NCBI GenBank assembly: GCA_965223465.1
Contig: OZ245025.1
Location: forward strand, 2,418,001-2,482,000
From: JAAELZ01 sp965223465
GTDB lineage: Bacteria > Pseudomonadota > Gammaproteobacteria > Arenicellales > Poriferihabitantaceae
DNA length: 64,000 bases
Reading direction: 5' to 3'
The notes under the pieces are model-generated. The model saw only the letters and a list, made by a program, of their open reading frames with translations, made no database searches and was not told the DNA's origin. Each line of letters opens with the position of its first letter. Within the stretch, counting starts at the first letter, position 1. Positions 1-7,952 of this stretch are shown here, in pieces. The translations under genes were made by a program, and so were the position numbers.

Positions 1-216
1 GCTCGAAAATTACTAAAAGATGCAGAGGATCAGGCAATTTCTGCGAGTGTTGGTAAAATGAGCCTAATAGTGGCATCTGAGAATAAGCGTGCGAAAAATC
101 TCTACGAACATATCGGGTATAAATTTGATTCATCATTGCCAGTAGTTCGCTATCCCGGTTGTTTGCATGGCGGTGAATGGTTGCTAATGATCAAGGAGTT
201 GGGCGGTGCAGTATAA
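1..216 (+). CDS. GNAT-family acetyltransferase, C-terminal fragment
   Basis: The frame is open from base 1 to a TAA at 214-216 and gives the last 71 residues of a protein whose start lies before the window. The stretch NKRAKNLYEHIGYKF matches the last conserved part of GNAT acetyltransferases, where an Asn, an Ala/Leu pair and a Tyr followed by a Gly-aromatic end the acetyl-CoA fold. Acetyl-CoA would be the donor; the acceptor cannot be read from this fragment. It is followed after 84 bases by a SnoaL-like gene on the same strand. Confidence 0.75.
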   Translation, partial: ARKLLKDAEDQAISASVGKMSLIVASENKRAKNLYEHIGYKFDSSLPVVRYPGCLHGGEWLLMIKELGGAV

Positions 217-300
217 CTGGCTCAAGTTCATGCCGGGCGTACTGCCCTTCGTAAAATGCCGACTGTACTGGCGCTCGGTAGCGAAGCGTTTTATTATTTT

Positions 301-711
301 ATGAGTGCACGGCTAGATCTCGTTAGCAGGTTCTACCATGAGTTGTGGAACAAACATAAGCTCGAAATTGCCCCCGATATTCTGTCGCCAAACATCATAT
401 TTCGAGGTTCGCTTGGTGATGAAAAACAAGGCCTTAGTGGTGTTGCGGAGTACGTCAATAGAATTCATACAGCGTTAGATAAATATCACTGTGAGATAAT
501 CGCACTATCGGAAAAAACGGACAAAGTTAGGGCAACGGTTGATTTTTCGGGAATTCATCAAGCATCGTTTCTAGGCTATCCGCCATCAGGCAAGCCAGTG
601 CAATGGCAGGGAAAAGCTGTTTTTCGTTTCACAGAATCTCTCATTGATGAAATTCAGGTGTATTCTGATGTCGGTGCATTGAGGCGGCAGCTTGAATCAA
701 ATGAAACCTAA
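301..711 (+). CDS. SnoaL-like / polyketide cyclase-type small protein
   Basis: A protein of about 136 residues that starts with the pattern RFYHELWNKHK, continues with a region around FRGSLGDEKQGLSG, and has the alternating beta pattern of the SnoaL-like NTF2 fold. Relatives include ester cyclases and many uncharacterised proteins. I place the start at the ATG at 301 because family members begin just before the RFY motif. An in-frame ATG at 256 would add 15 residues that do not look like the family; neither start has a clear ribosome binding site. The substrate is unknown, and it has no operon partner. Confidence 0.6.
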   Translation: MSARLDLVSRFYHELWNKHKLEIAPDILSPNIIFRGSLGDEKQGLSGVAEYVNRIHTALDKYHCEIIALSEKTDKVRATVDFSGIHQASFLGYPPSGKPVQWQGKAVFRFTESLIDEIQVYSDVGALRRQLESNET

Positions 712-777
712 TCTATTGGGGCGTTACCAGCGTGACGCGCGCTGCCACAACCCAAGGTTTTATACCCATTAATCGAG

Positions 778-1425
778 ATGCATCTCGTTCTGTTTGATAT
801 TGATGGAACGCTCGTCGACTCGTCAGACTACGAGACGCGGCTTTATTCAGATGCAATCGCAGAAGTAATAGACACGCCATTTGAACGAGATTGGCGTCGT
901 TATAGAAACGTTACCGATGGCGGTATTCTCGACGAAATAATTGAAGGATGTGGATTGACCGGCGAACGTTACGATATTCATTCCCGTGTAAAAGAAAATT
1001 TCATCGAGAAAACGAAGCAGCATTTCGCTAATTATCCGGCCTCTGTAAAAGAAATACCCGGTGCCAAATTCTTATTTGATGGGTTATGCGCGCATTGTTT
1101 ATGCACAGTGGCAATTGCGACGGGTGGGTGGGAAGAAACTGCTCGTTTAAAGCTGTCGGGAATTGGCGTCGATACCGACCGCATACCACTTGCTTCAGGT
1201 TCCGATTCGACCAGCCGGAAAGAGATCATGAAGATTGCTGAAAAAAGCGCTCTAGGTGATACTCGACCAATGACGAAAACCTATTTTGGTGATGCAATTT
1301 GGGATAAATTAGCCAGCGAATCACTGGGGTTTGATTTCGTGGCGGTTGGAAATAATGTTAGTCATGTGACCCAATTCCCCGATTTACAAGCGCATGAAGA
1401 AATCTTTAAGCATTTAGGTATTTAA
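778..1425 (+). CDS. HAD-superfamily hydrolase
   Basis: 215 residues. HAD motif I, DIDGTLVDS, lies at the N-terminus, with the nucleophile Asp7 and acid/base Asp9. A conserved Lys is seen in STSRKE, and a C-terminal acidic motif YFGDAIWDK supplies magnesium ligands. The cap between residues about 15 and 90 is helical, as in beta-phosphoglucomutase or Gph-like phosphatases. It is a soluble cytoplasmic phosphatase or related phosphotransferase; the substrate cannot be told. It stands alone, with 66 bases before and 130 after it. Confidence 0.8.
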   Translation: MHLVLFDIDGTLVDSSDYETRLYSDAIAEVIDTPFERDWRRYRNVTDGGILDEIIEGCGLTGERYDIHSRVKENFIEKTKQHFANYPASVKEIPGAKFLFDGLCAHCLCTVAIATGGWEETARLKLSGIGVDTDRIPLASGSDSTSRKEIMKIAEKSALGDTRPMTKTYFGDAIWDKLASESLGFDFVAVGNNVSHVTQFPDLQAHEEIFKHLGI

Positions 1426-1458
1426 CCAGGTAATGTAGTGTGCCGCTTCGTCTAACCT

Positions 1459-1481
1459 GTCTTTTTGGAAATACAAAAGAC
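1459..1481. repeat. Inverted repeat downstream of the HAD gene
   Basis: Seven-base arms (GTCTTTT at 1459-1465 and AAAAGAC at 1475-1481) with a nine-base spacer, in the gap between the HAD gene and the next gene. It could form a weak hairpin at the 3' end of the HAD transcript. There is no T-run after it, so I do not call it a terminator. Confidence 0.3.
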
Positions 1482-1555
1482 GTGCTAGCTCTCGTTGGCT
1501 AAAGATCGAGGACGTTGGGATCATTTAATCGGTTTAAGCTTTCGATGAGGATAGC

Positions 1556-1987
1556 ATGATAAAACAATGGCTCACCAAGAACATGGGGACGAAATGGTCA
1601 GGTCGTGGGGAGCTATGGCTTGATCCAGAAGGAAACTACGCCGAGAATTATGACTGTGCACTGTCTATTGACTCCGATGGAATGCATTATTCCTGGTCTT
1701 ATGCAGACCAAAGGAATAAAGGCAAGTTTACCTTTAATGAAAGCGGGGCAGTTTGGGTAGATAGCTGGCACCAGCCAAAACCTGTGGAGTGTTTTAATGT
1801 GCCAGAAGCATGGGGTTTGTTCTCGGTTCGTTATTCATATGAGGTTCCTGATAGTTCTAACTGGGGTTGGCGAAGCATGCTTTCCGAACGGCCGGATGGC
1901 TCCCTGGTGTTGCAGATGACGAATATTACACCTTGGGGGGAAGAAGGTCGGGCGGTGAAAATGGTGTTTACCCGTAAAAAGGCCTAA
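1556..1987 (+). CDS. Conserved-looking protein of unknown function
   Basis: 143 residues, not recognised. The protein is rich in Trp, Ser and acidic residues, has no signal peptide or membrane segment, and reads as an all-beta fold of strand pairs (for example GRGELWLDPEG, MHYSWSYADQ and GKFTFNESGAVWVDSWH). That pattern recalls lipocalin-like or DUF1579-like beta barrels, but I cannot assign it. A GAGG element five bases before the ATG supports the start. The stop codon sits in GCCTAAC. Confidence 0.55.
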   Translation: MIKQWLTKNMGTKWSGRGELWLDPEGNYAENYDCALSIDSDGMHYSWSYADQRNKGKFTFNESGAVWVDSWHQPKPVECFNVPEAWGLFSVRYSYEVPDSSNWGWRSMLSERPDGSLVLQMTNITPWGEEGRAVKMVFTRKKA

Positions 1988-2081
1988 CAGCAGCCTAAAT
2001 TTGGGTAATATACCGGTCGAATCGCTAGTTCCCCATACACTGAATATTGATCACGCATCACAATCATAAGGAGGCACCGCT

Positions 2082-3038
2082 ATGAAATACCACAAATTAG
2101 GTCACAGCAACATAGAAATCTCTGTCATCGGATTGGGCTGTATGGGAATGTCGGAATTTTATGGTTCAGCCCAAGAGGTGGAATCGATAGCCACCCTCCA
2201 TCGAGCGATTGAACTAGGGGTTAATTTTTTAGATACAGCGGATATCTATGGGCCCTGGACAAATGAGGCGCTGGTCGGTAAAGCAATTGCTGATCGACGG
2301 GACGACGTGGTTGTCGCCACGAAATTTGGTGTTGTGCGGGACGAAAAGGGCGAGTTTCTAGGTATTAATGGTCAACCCGACTATGTGCGTTCGGCTTGTG
2401 ATGCTTCTCTCAAACGCCTGGGGCTGGATTATATTGATCTGTACTATCAACACCGAGTTGACCCTAATGTTCCCATTGAGGAAACCGTCGGCGCAATGGC
2501 TGATTTAGTACAAGCTGGAAAAATAGGCTACCTTGGCTTATCTGAAGCTGAGCCAGATATTATCCGTAGGGCGCAAGCAGTCCACCCGATTAGCGCCTTG
2601 CAAACCGAATATTCATTATGGAGTCGAGAACCAGAGCAAGAGATTCTCAGCACAACAAGCGAGTTAGGGATCAGTTTTGTTGCGTATAGTCCGCTGGGAA
2701 GAGGATTCTTGACGGGTCAAATTAAGCAATTCGAAGATTTGGCTGAGGATGATTGGCGACGCATGAATCCTCGATTTCAAGGCGAGAACTTTGCTAAAAA
2801 TCTGGACCTGGTTGACCGAATTATCGAAATTGCGCGAGATAAAAATGTCACGCCAGCCCAGTTGGCTCTGGCTTGGGTTTTGTCCCAAAGAGAAAATATT
2901 GTCGCCATTCCTGGGACCAAGCGCCGCCATTATTTAGAACAAAATCTGGGGTCACTTGAAGTGACCTTAACCAAGGATGATTTAACTCGAATCGATGATG
3001 CGTTTCCCGTAGATGTGGCAGTAGGAGCGCGCTACTAG
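2082..3038 (+). CDS. Aldo/keto reductase
   Basis: 318 residues, the usual length for the family. It has the typical N-terminus with GLGCMGMSEFYG, the active-site Asp/Tyr in NFLDTADIYGP, the Lys of the tetrad in VVVATKFGV, and the His in YYQHRVDP. The NADPH-binding end shows AIPGTKRRHYLEQNLG. It would reduce aldehydes or ketones with NADPH and resembles the YajO/IolS-like group annotated as oxidoreductases of unknown substrate. A strong AAGGAGG ribosome binding site precedes the ATG. It is monocistronic, with the next gene convergent. Confidence 0.9.
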   Translation: MKYHKLGHSNIEISVIGLGCMGMSEFYGSAQEVESIATLHRAIELGVNFLDTADIYGPWTNEALVGKAIADRRDDVVVATKFGVVRDEKGEFLGINGQPDYVRSACDASLKRLGLDYIDLYYQHRVDPNVPIEETVGAMADLVQAGKIGYLGLSEAEPDIIRRAQAVHPISALQTEYSLWSREPEQEILSTTSELGISFVAYSPLGRGFLTGQIKQFEDLAEDDWRRMNPRFQGENFAKNLDLVDRIIEIARDKNVTPAQLALAWVLSQRENIVAIPGTKRRHYLEQNLGSLEVTLTKDDLTRIDDAFPVDVAVGARY

Positions 3039-3099
3039 TTTTATTCCCAAGCGTAATATGCCGTGGTTCGGTGGCTAATAAGATATTGTTTTGTACCGT

Positions 3100-3948
3100 C
3101 TAGAACTTTAGGCTGACACTGATCGGATAATGATCCCCTGGGTAAACGCCATCGTAGCGGTCTCGCCAAACTTTGATGTCCGATTGCGGTTGGATAGCAT
3201 TGCTTATAAGAATATGATCTATCGCAGGTAGTAAATGTACACCAAACACGCGGTTGGTTGAACCGCCAGGCGGCATGATGTTCAGCCCGATGTTCTCAAG
3301 CAAACGAATTTCTTTAAAGCCCTTTGGCGCATTGAAATCGCCGAGAACGATAATGGGCAAGTCGTTCTGAACGATCTTTTTTATACGTGCTGCCACCAGC
3401 ACCGAAGTCTTTAGCCGATTACTGCGGCTCTTAAAATCATTGTGGAGATTAAAAACGTAAAATTCCTTTTCGTTGGTTTTGCTATGAAATCGGGCCCAGC
3501 TACAAAAATAGGGGTATCCTCCATTCCATTGCGCAGAATAAATTTTGTCAGGGGTTTCGGAGAAAAAAAAGAAACCTTGGTCTTCGACGTCATACTTGCT
3601 GGCCTTGTAGATGATCGGTTGTGTTGTCGGAAAGACCGCCGGGTCCCCCACTGCTGCAGCTTCGTAACCTGTGGTGGTAGAAAGGATCCATTCCAGTTGC
3701 AAATTTCGTTTGCTATAGTGGCCGCCATCGAAGGTTTCCATTTCCTGAAATGCGACAATGTCTGCGTCTATATCTTTCAGAACTTGGGTGACGGCGTGCT
3801 GACGCTCTTTCCAGTCGTCGTTTTTATCGTGGGGCACAATGTAGTGAATATTGAAACTCGCGATATGAACCGTGTCGCTAGCGTGCGCGAGCATGGTGCC
3901 CAGTCCTAAGTAGGTGAAAACGATGGCTTTAAAAAGCGTGTTGAACAT
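3100..3948 (-). CDS. Secreted endonuclease/exonuclease/phosphatase-family protein
   Basis: About 282 residues from the ATG at 3948; an upstream TTG at 3954 would add two residues. The first 25 residues form a hydrophobic signal peptide ending near AHAS, so the protein is exported. The mature part has the EEP fold signature: an Asn in ASFNIHY, the metal-binding Glu in AFQEMETF, a His in FNLHNDF, GDFNAP, and the terminal DHYPIS. Members cut phosphodiesters in DNA, RNA or phospholipids; the substrate here is open. The aldo/keto reductase gene points towards it. Confidence 0.8.
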   Translation of the reverse strand: MFNTLFKAIVFTYLGLGTMLAHASDTVHIASFNIHYIVPHDKNDDWKERQHAVTQVLKDIDADIVAFQEMETFDGGHYSKRNLQLEWILSTTTGYEAAAVGDPAVFPTTQPIIYKASKYDVEDQGFFFFSETPDKIYSAQWNGGYPYFCSWARFHSKTNEKEFYVFNLHNDFKSRSNRLKTSVLVAARIKKIVQNDLPIIVLGDFNAPKGFKEIRLLENIGLNIMPPGGSTNRVFGVHLLPAIDHILISNAIQPQSDIKVWRDRYDGVYPGDHYPISVSLKF

Positions 3949-4261
3949 AATCAATAAATGTGTTCGTGGTGCTGAGCTGATTGTGGAGAAAAGTATGGAT
4001 TCTGATTATAAAGCCCCTGTTACAAAATTTTGTTCGCTTGGTTAGTTGCTGTAGCGCGCAACAACCCTTGTAGTTTAAGGATACAGCAGAATGCTCTCTA
4101 GTTAGCAATCCCAATAATATCCGGTGAAATGCAATTTTAGGAAAATCTGAAGAAGTCATGATAGCATTGGTGTACTGCCCAGCCGCTTGCTGAAGCTGGT
4201 GGGCTGATCACCTAAATAATCTCGACTAGTTCACGCTACAGTTTTAGGAGAGTACAACGAA
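3949..4261. other. Intergenic region between divergent genes
   Basis: About 310 bases between the EEP gene and the intradiol dioxygenase gene, which diverge from here. I see no gene or convincing hairpin. The 3' end carries an AGGAG-like element (about 4245-4250) ten or more bases before the dioxygenase ATG. Promoters for both genes should lie here, but none matches consensus well enough to place. Confidence 0.5.
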
Positions 4262-4888
4262 ATGCCAAAGAAACCAATTACCCGCAGAGACCTACTCATA
4301 AGCACCGCTGCCATTGCTAGTGGCACGGTAATTTCACGCAACGTAGCCGCGGCGATATTGACTCCGCGTGCGGCCGAAGGACCGTTTTATCCAACTTCCT
4401 CGATGCGTATGGATGATATCGACAACGATCTGGTCAAAGTTTCCGGAAAGGTGAAAGAAGCAGGGGGTGAAATTATTATACTTAAAGGCAAGGTTATTTC
4501 CAGGGAAGGCAATCCGCTGGCAGGGTTTCGAATAGAGATTTGGCAATGCGATGTGAACGGTAGATACTTACACCATGGTGACAACCGAAATGTCCCATAC
4601 GACAGCGGGTTTCAAGGGTTTGGCCATGACATAACCCACAGCGATGGCAGCTATACTTTTAGAACCATCAAGCCGACTAAATATCCAGGTCGCACCCCGC
4701 ACATTCATGTCAAAGTCAGCGAAGGAGAACACGAGATTTTAACCACCCAATTTTATATTGCTGGGCATGCTGATAATAATAGCGACTTTCTTTATCGCCG
4801 AATGTCAGCTAAGCAGGCCCAAAGCGTTTCTATGGTTTTTACCAAGCCCAAAAACGTTCTGGAAACCAATGTTGACGTTATCATATAA
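4262..4888 (+). CDS. Tat-exported intradiol ring-cleavage dioxygenase family protein
   Basis: 208 residues. The N-terminus carries a twin-arginine signal (TRRDLLISTAAIA), so a folded, metal-loaded protein would be exported to the periplasm. The mature part belongs to the protocatechuate/catechol intradiol dioxygenase family. It shows the AEGPFYP motif, then the likely non-haem Fe(III) ligands Tyr102 (NGRY), Tyr141 (YPGR), His147 and His149 (HIH). Cytoplasmic catechol dioxygenases lack such a signal, so the substrate may be an extracellular phenolic or the role may differ. No aromatic catabolism genes sit beside it. Confidence 0.82.
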   Translation: MPKKPITRRDLLISTAAIASGTVISRNVAAAILTPRAAEGPFYPTSSMRMDDIDNDLVKVSGKVKEAGGEIIILKGKVISREGNPLAGFRIEIWQCDVNGRYLHHGDNRNVPYDSGFQGFGHDITHSDGSYTFRTIKPTKYPGRTPHIHVKVSEGEHEILTTQFYIAGHADNNSDFLYRRMSAKQAQSVSMVFTKPKNVLETNVDVII

Positions 4889-5031
4889 AAATAACCTAAA
4901 TATCGTTAGCCCTCACTTTGATAGTATTTTCTAATCTGAATAAATGCAGCGCTTAAACGAATATACCAGTAGTGGGTGGCTTAATTGGAGTCGTTGAATC
5001 CAAGCGTTAGGCGTAGACAGGAAAAACCGGG

Positions 5032-5457
5032 ATGGCAATAAAGGGTAGGTGTTTATGCGGCAGGGTTCGTTATGAAATCACCGGCCCACTTACCGATGCA
5101 GATCACTGTCATTGTTCCATGTGTAGACGTCAGCATGGTGCAGCATTTTCTACCTATGCTGGATTTAATCCAGGCGATTTTAGATGGGTCTCAGGAGAAG
5201 ATTTTGTAAAAATCTACGAAGTGGCAGCGGGTGGGGGATGGTGTTTTTGTAATGCGTGCGGTTCGACGTTAGCTGGAACCGACAAAGGTAAAGTTACCAC
5301 GGTTACGCTCGGCACGGTCGAGGGAGATCCAGGCATAATGCCAGCGTCACATATTTTCGTAGGCTCCAAGGCACAATGGTATGATATACGGGATGATCTA
5401 CCCCAATTCGAAGAACGGCCTGCCGAAACCGGGAAGCCAACAAATCGAAACCCTTAG
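5032..5457 (+). CDS. GFA-family (Mss4-like) zinc-binding protein
   Basis: 141 residues. It has the cysteine pattern of the glutathione-dependent formaldehyde-activating (GFA) family: CLCGRVRYE, HCHCSMCRRQHGAAFSTY and CNACGS. These Cys residues bind zinc in the Mss4-like fold. The family name comes from one enzyme that speeds formation of S-hydroxymethylglutathione; most members have unknown function, so a formaldehyde role is only a possibility. It lies 15 bases upstream of the acetyltransferase gene and may be co-transcribed with it. Confidence 0.85.
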   Translation: MAIKGRCLCGRVRYEITGPLTDADHCHCSMCRRQHGAAFSTYAGFNPGDFRWVSGEDFVKIYEVAAGGGWCFCNACGSTLAGTDKGKVTTVTLGTVEGDPGIMPASHIFVGSKAQWYDIRDDLPQFEERPAETGKPTNRNP

Positions 5458-5484
5458 CGAGCGCTGGCAGACGTGGGGTGGCCC

Positions 5485-5958
5485 ATGTCGCTAGACATCC
5501 GCCATCTCACCCCAGATGACGTCCCGTTGATGAAAGCCATGTTGACAGTCTTTGGCAACGCTTTCAATGACGCGGATACATATACTGCGAACCATCCAAG
5601 CGAGGGCTATTTCCGAAAACTGCTCGCCGATAATTCCTTCATTGCACTGGCGGCGATGAAAAGTGATGTGGTGGTCGGCGGTATTACGGCTTATGAACTG
5701 CAAAAATTTGAGCAGGAGTGCAGCGAAATCTATATCTACGATCTTGCCGTGGAATCTGATCATCGACGCGAAGGAATCGCCACCGCTTTGATCAAAAAAA
5801 TGAAAGCAATCGCCGCGCGCCGTGGGGCTTATGTCCTTATCATCCAGGCCGATACGAATGTTGAGGACGAACCGGCTATCGCCTTATACACAAAATTGGG
5901 AAAACGCGCGGAAGTCTTGCACTTTGATATCCCCGTCGAGGTTGATGATTCAGCATAG
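5485..5958 (+). CDS. AAC(3)-I-like aminoglycoside N-acetyltransferase family protein
   Basis: About 157 residues from the ATG at 5485; an in-frame ATG at 5473 would add four residues. It is a GNAT enzyme with the acetyl-CoA loop HRREGIATALI and the signatures KFEQ, EIYIYDLAV, ALYTKLGKRAEVLHFDI. These are close to the AAC(3)-I group, which acetylates the 3-amino group of gentamicin-type aminoglycosides. Whether this chromosomal protein modifies antibiotics or another amine cannot be read from sequence. AAC(3)-I genes are known integron cassettes, and the surrounding genes also look like accessory DNA. Confidence 0.82.
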   Translation: MSLDIRHLTPDDVPLMKAMLTVFGNAFNDADTYTANHPSEGYFRKLLADNSFIALAAMKSDVVVGGITAYELQKFEQECSEIYIYDLAVESDHRREGIATALIKKMKAIAARRGAYVLIIQADTNVEDEPAIALYTKLGKRAEVLHFDIPVEVDDSA

Positions 5959-6117
5959 ATATGCGTTTAGTATGATGTTGCATATTAGGGTCAATTTATC
6001 GCAGGAGCAGGACGCTAGTTTGTAGGTATCAAGTTTTTGGAAAAATATCAGGCTCGTTCTTACCTGCTGTTGCAGCTTGGTCTAATCTCATCGGTGCACT
6101 AGAATTATTGAGGTACG

Positions 6118-6522
6118 ATGGAAATGCAAGTCTTCCCCTCTAAAATAGATACGTGGTTACTGATTGTGTTATTGGTTACGGTCTTTGTTTCGGTAGGAGC
6201 TGCGTTATTGAGTATAAATAAGGGTACGATATTCGGCTATATCTCCGCTTTATTCGTTCTTTCAATTGGCGCGATTTTGCCCGCCTGGCTTCTGCTTTCA
6301 ACAAAATATATCGTTACTGGCGAACAACTTGTTATTCGATCCGGCCCATTTTCCTGGCAAATTAGGATTGCATCAATCTCTTCTGTAGGGGAGACACGAG
6401 ACTCTCGATCAAGTCCGGCCCTTTCTCTAGAGCGACTTAAAATAAGTTACGCCAACGGAAGGTCTATCATGGTATCTCCCAGGAATCGAGAAGGGTTTAA
6501 AGCCGCAATCGGGCATCAATAG
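6118..6522 (+). CDS. Membrane protein with bacterial PH domain
   Basis: 134 residues. Two membrane segments (about residues 12-33 and 40-62) are followed by a C-terminal domain starting YIVTGEQLVIRSGPFSWQI, the pattern of a bacterial PH-like domain: a short strand pair, then IRIASISSVGETRDSRSSPALS. The domain would face the cytoplasm. The molecular role is unknown; related PH proteins include immunity proteins and stress-related membrane proteins. It sits alone, tail-to-tail with sdaA. Confidence 0.65.
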   Translation: MEMQVFPSKIDTWLLIVLLVTVFVSVGAALLSINKGTIFGYISALFVLSIGAILPAWLLLSTKYIVTGEQLVIRSGPFSWQIRIASISSVGETRDSRSSPALSLERLKISYANGRSIMVSPRNREGFKAAIGHQ

Positions 6523-6549
6523 CCTTAAAAATAGCGGCGACAAATGTAA

Positions 6550-7926
6550 TCAACACTCTGTAATACTGACCGCTAAACCGCCAAGCGCAGTTTCTTTGTA
6601 CTCATGAGACATCGCTTCGCCCGTCTTTTTCATTGCTAGGATGCAATTATCCAGCGGCATAAAATGGTCACCTGTGCCGCGGAGTGCGAGTGACGCAGCG
6701 GTATAAGCCTTGATTGCGCCGAAACCGTTACGTTCAATGCAGGGCACTTGGACCAAGCCTTCGACCGGGTCGCAGGTGAGACCAAGGTGGTGCTCCAGCG
6801 CGATTTCGGCGGCATTTTCAATTTGCTCGGGCGTGCCGCCCCTGACAGCGCATAAACCCGCCGCCGCCATCGAGGCCGCTGAGCCCACTTCACCCTGACA
6901 CCCTACTTCCGCACCGGATATTGAACTACGGTGTTTGATTAAACCGCCAATCGCTGCGGCGGTAAGTAAAAACTCACGTACCTGTTTTACGCTACCACCT
7001 TCGTGTTTAACAAAGTAATATAAAACTGCTGGAATGACACCCGCTGCACCATTCGTGGGCGCGGTGACTACCGCGTGGCCAGCCGCATTTTCTTCGTTGA
7101 CCGCCATGGCGTAAGCGCAAAGCCATTCGGATACATCAACCGGTGTTGTTTGCGTTTTAAGTTGTTGATAAAGTGAACGCGCACGGCGTTTTACTTTAAG
7201 CTTACCCGGTAATAAACCTTCTGTATCTAACCCTCGATCAACGCAGGCTGACATCGCTTTCCAGATGTTATTTAGACCTTTATTGAGGGCTTGTTTACCG
7301 ATATGCGCTAACTCGTTTTGTCGTTTCATTTGCGCGATAGACAGGTCGCTTTCCCTGGCCATTTCCAAGGCCATCCTAGCGGTGTCAAAAGGATAAGGGC
7401 AGGTAGCAGCGTCTTCCATTGTCATGGGTGCAACGGTCTGTTTAAGCTCTGCTTTGGTCGCAATAAAACCTCCGCCAATTGAAAAGATAACATCTTTCAA
7501 AACGGTTTTTCCAGATGCCTGAACTAAAGCGAATATCAGCCCATTTGGATGCTCTTTAAGCGGTTTTCCGTAGTTAAAAGCAATATCTTCTTCTGGAAAA
7601 AAAGTAAGTTTGGGGTATTTTTTAAACAAAGCATGAGGCCGCCACAGACTTTCAGTTAGCGTATCGACATCCATCGTAGATAATTGCTGCGGTTCGTAAC
7701 CATGCAACCCGAGGGTAATACCACGATCTGTCGCGTGACCTTTGCCCGTTGCTGCCAGAGAGCCTCTTAAGGTACAGCGAATAAAATAGGGGCCATGGTT
7801 TTTTTCTTGTGCCAGATAGTTTTCTACTTTCTCACGAAAAGCGAGCGCAGCGACCAGCGGGCCTACCGTATGTGAGCTGGATGGGCCGATACCAATTTTG
7901 AACAAATCAAGGACGCTGATGAACAT
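6550..7926 (-). CDS. sdaA: L-serine ammonia-lyase (iron-sulfur type)
   Basis: 458 residues, full length for the single-chain enzyme. It converts L-serine to pyruvate and ammonia in the cytoplasm using a [4Fe-4S] cluster. The N-terminal beta domain begins SVLDLFKIGIGPSSSHTVGP, a family hallmark. The C-terminal alpha domain carries cluster cysteines in GAEVGCQGEVGSA, LTCDPVEGLVQVPC, and the motif TAPTNGAAGVIPA. It follows the MttB-family gene by 26 bases on the same strand, so the two are probably co-transcribed. That pairing suggests serine made from glycine and a methyl-derived C1 unit is drained to pyruvate. Confidence 0.95.
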   Translation of the reverse strand: MFISVLDLFKIGIGPSSSHTVGPLVAALAFREKVENYLAQEKNHGPYFIRCTLRGSLAATGKGHATDRGITLGLHGYEPQQLSTMDVDTLTESLWRPHALFKKYPKLTFFPEEDIAFNYGKPLKEHPNGLIFALVQASGKTVLKDVIFSIGGGFIATKAELKQTVAPMTMEDAATCPYPFDTARMALEMARESDLSIAQMKRQNELAHIGKQALNKGLNNIWKAMSACVDRGLDTEGLLPGKLKVKRRARSLYQQLKTQTTPVDVSEWLCAYAMAVNEENAAGHAVVTAPTNGAAGVIPAVLYYFVKHEGGSVKQVREFLLTAAAIGGLIKHRSSISGAEVGCQGEVGSAASMAAAGLCAVRGGTPEQIENAAEIALEHHLGLTCDPVEGLVQVPCIERNGFGAIKAYTAASLALRGTGDHFMPLDNCILAMKKTGEAMSHEYKETALGGLAVSITEC

Positions 7927-7952
7927 AGAAGTAAAATACTATCCCTAATCAA

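Noticed and set aside
3442..3909. Plus-strand frame of 155 codons opposite the EEP-family gene
   Set aside because: The EEP gene has a signal peptide and catalytic motifs; the opposite frame has no ribosome binding site.
4178..4210. Possible hairpin upstream of the intradiol dioxygenase gene
   Set aside because: Only five contiguous pairs at the ends (GCCCA with TGGGC) with mismatches further in; too weak to list.
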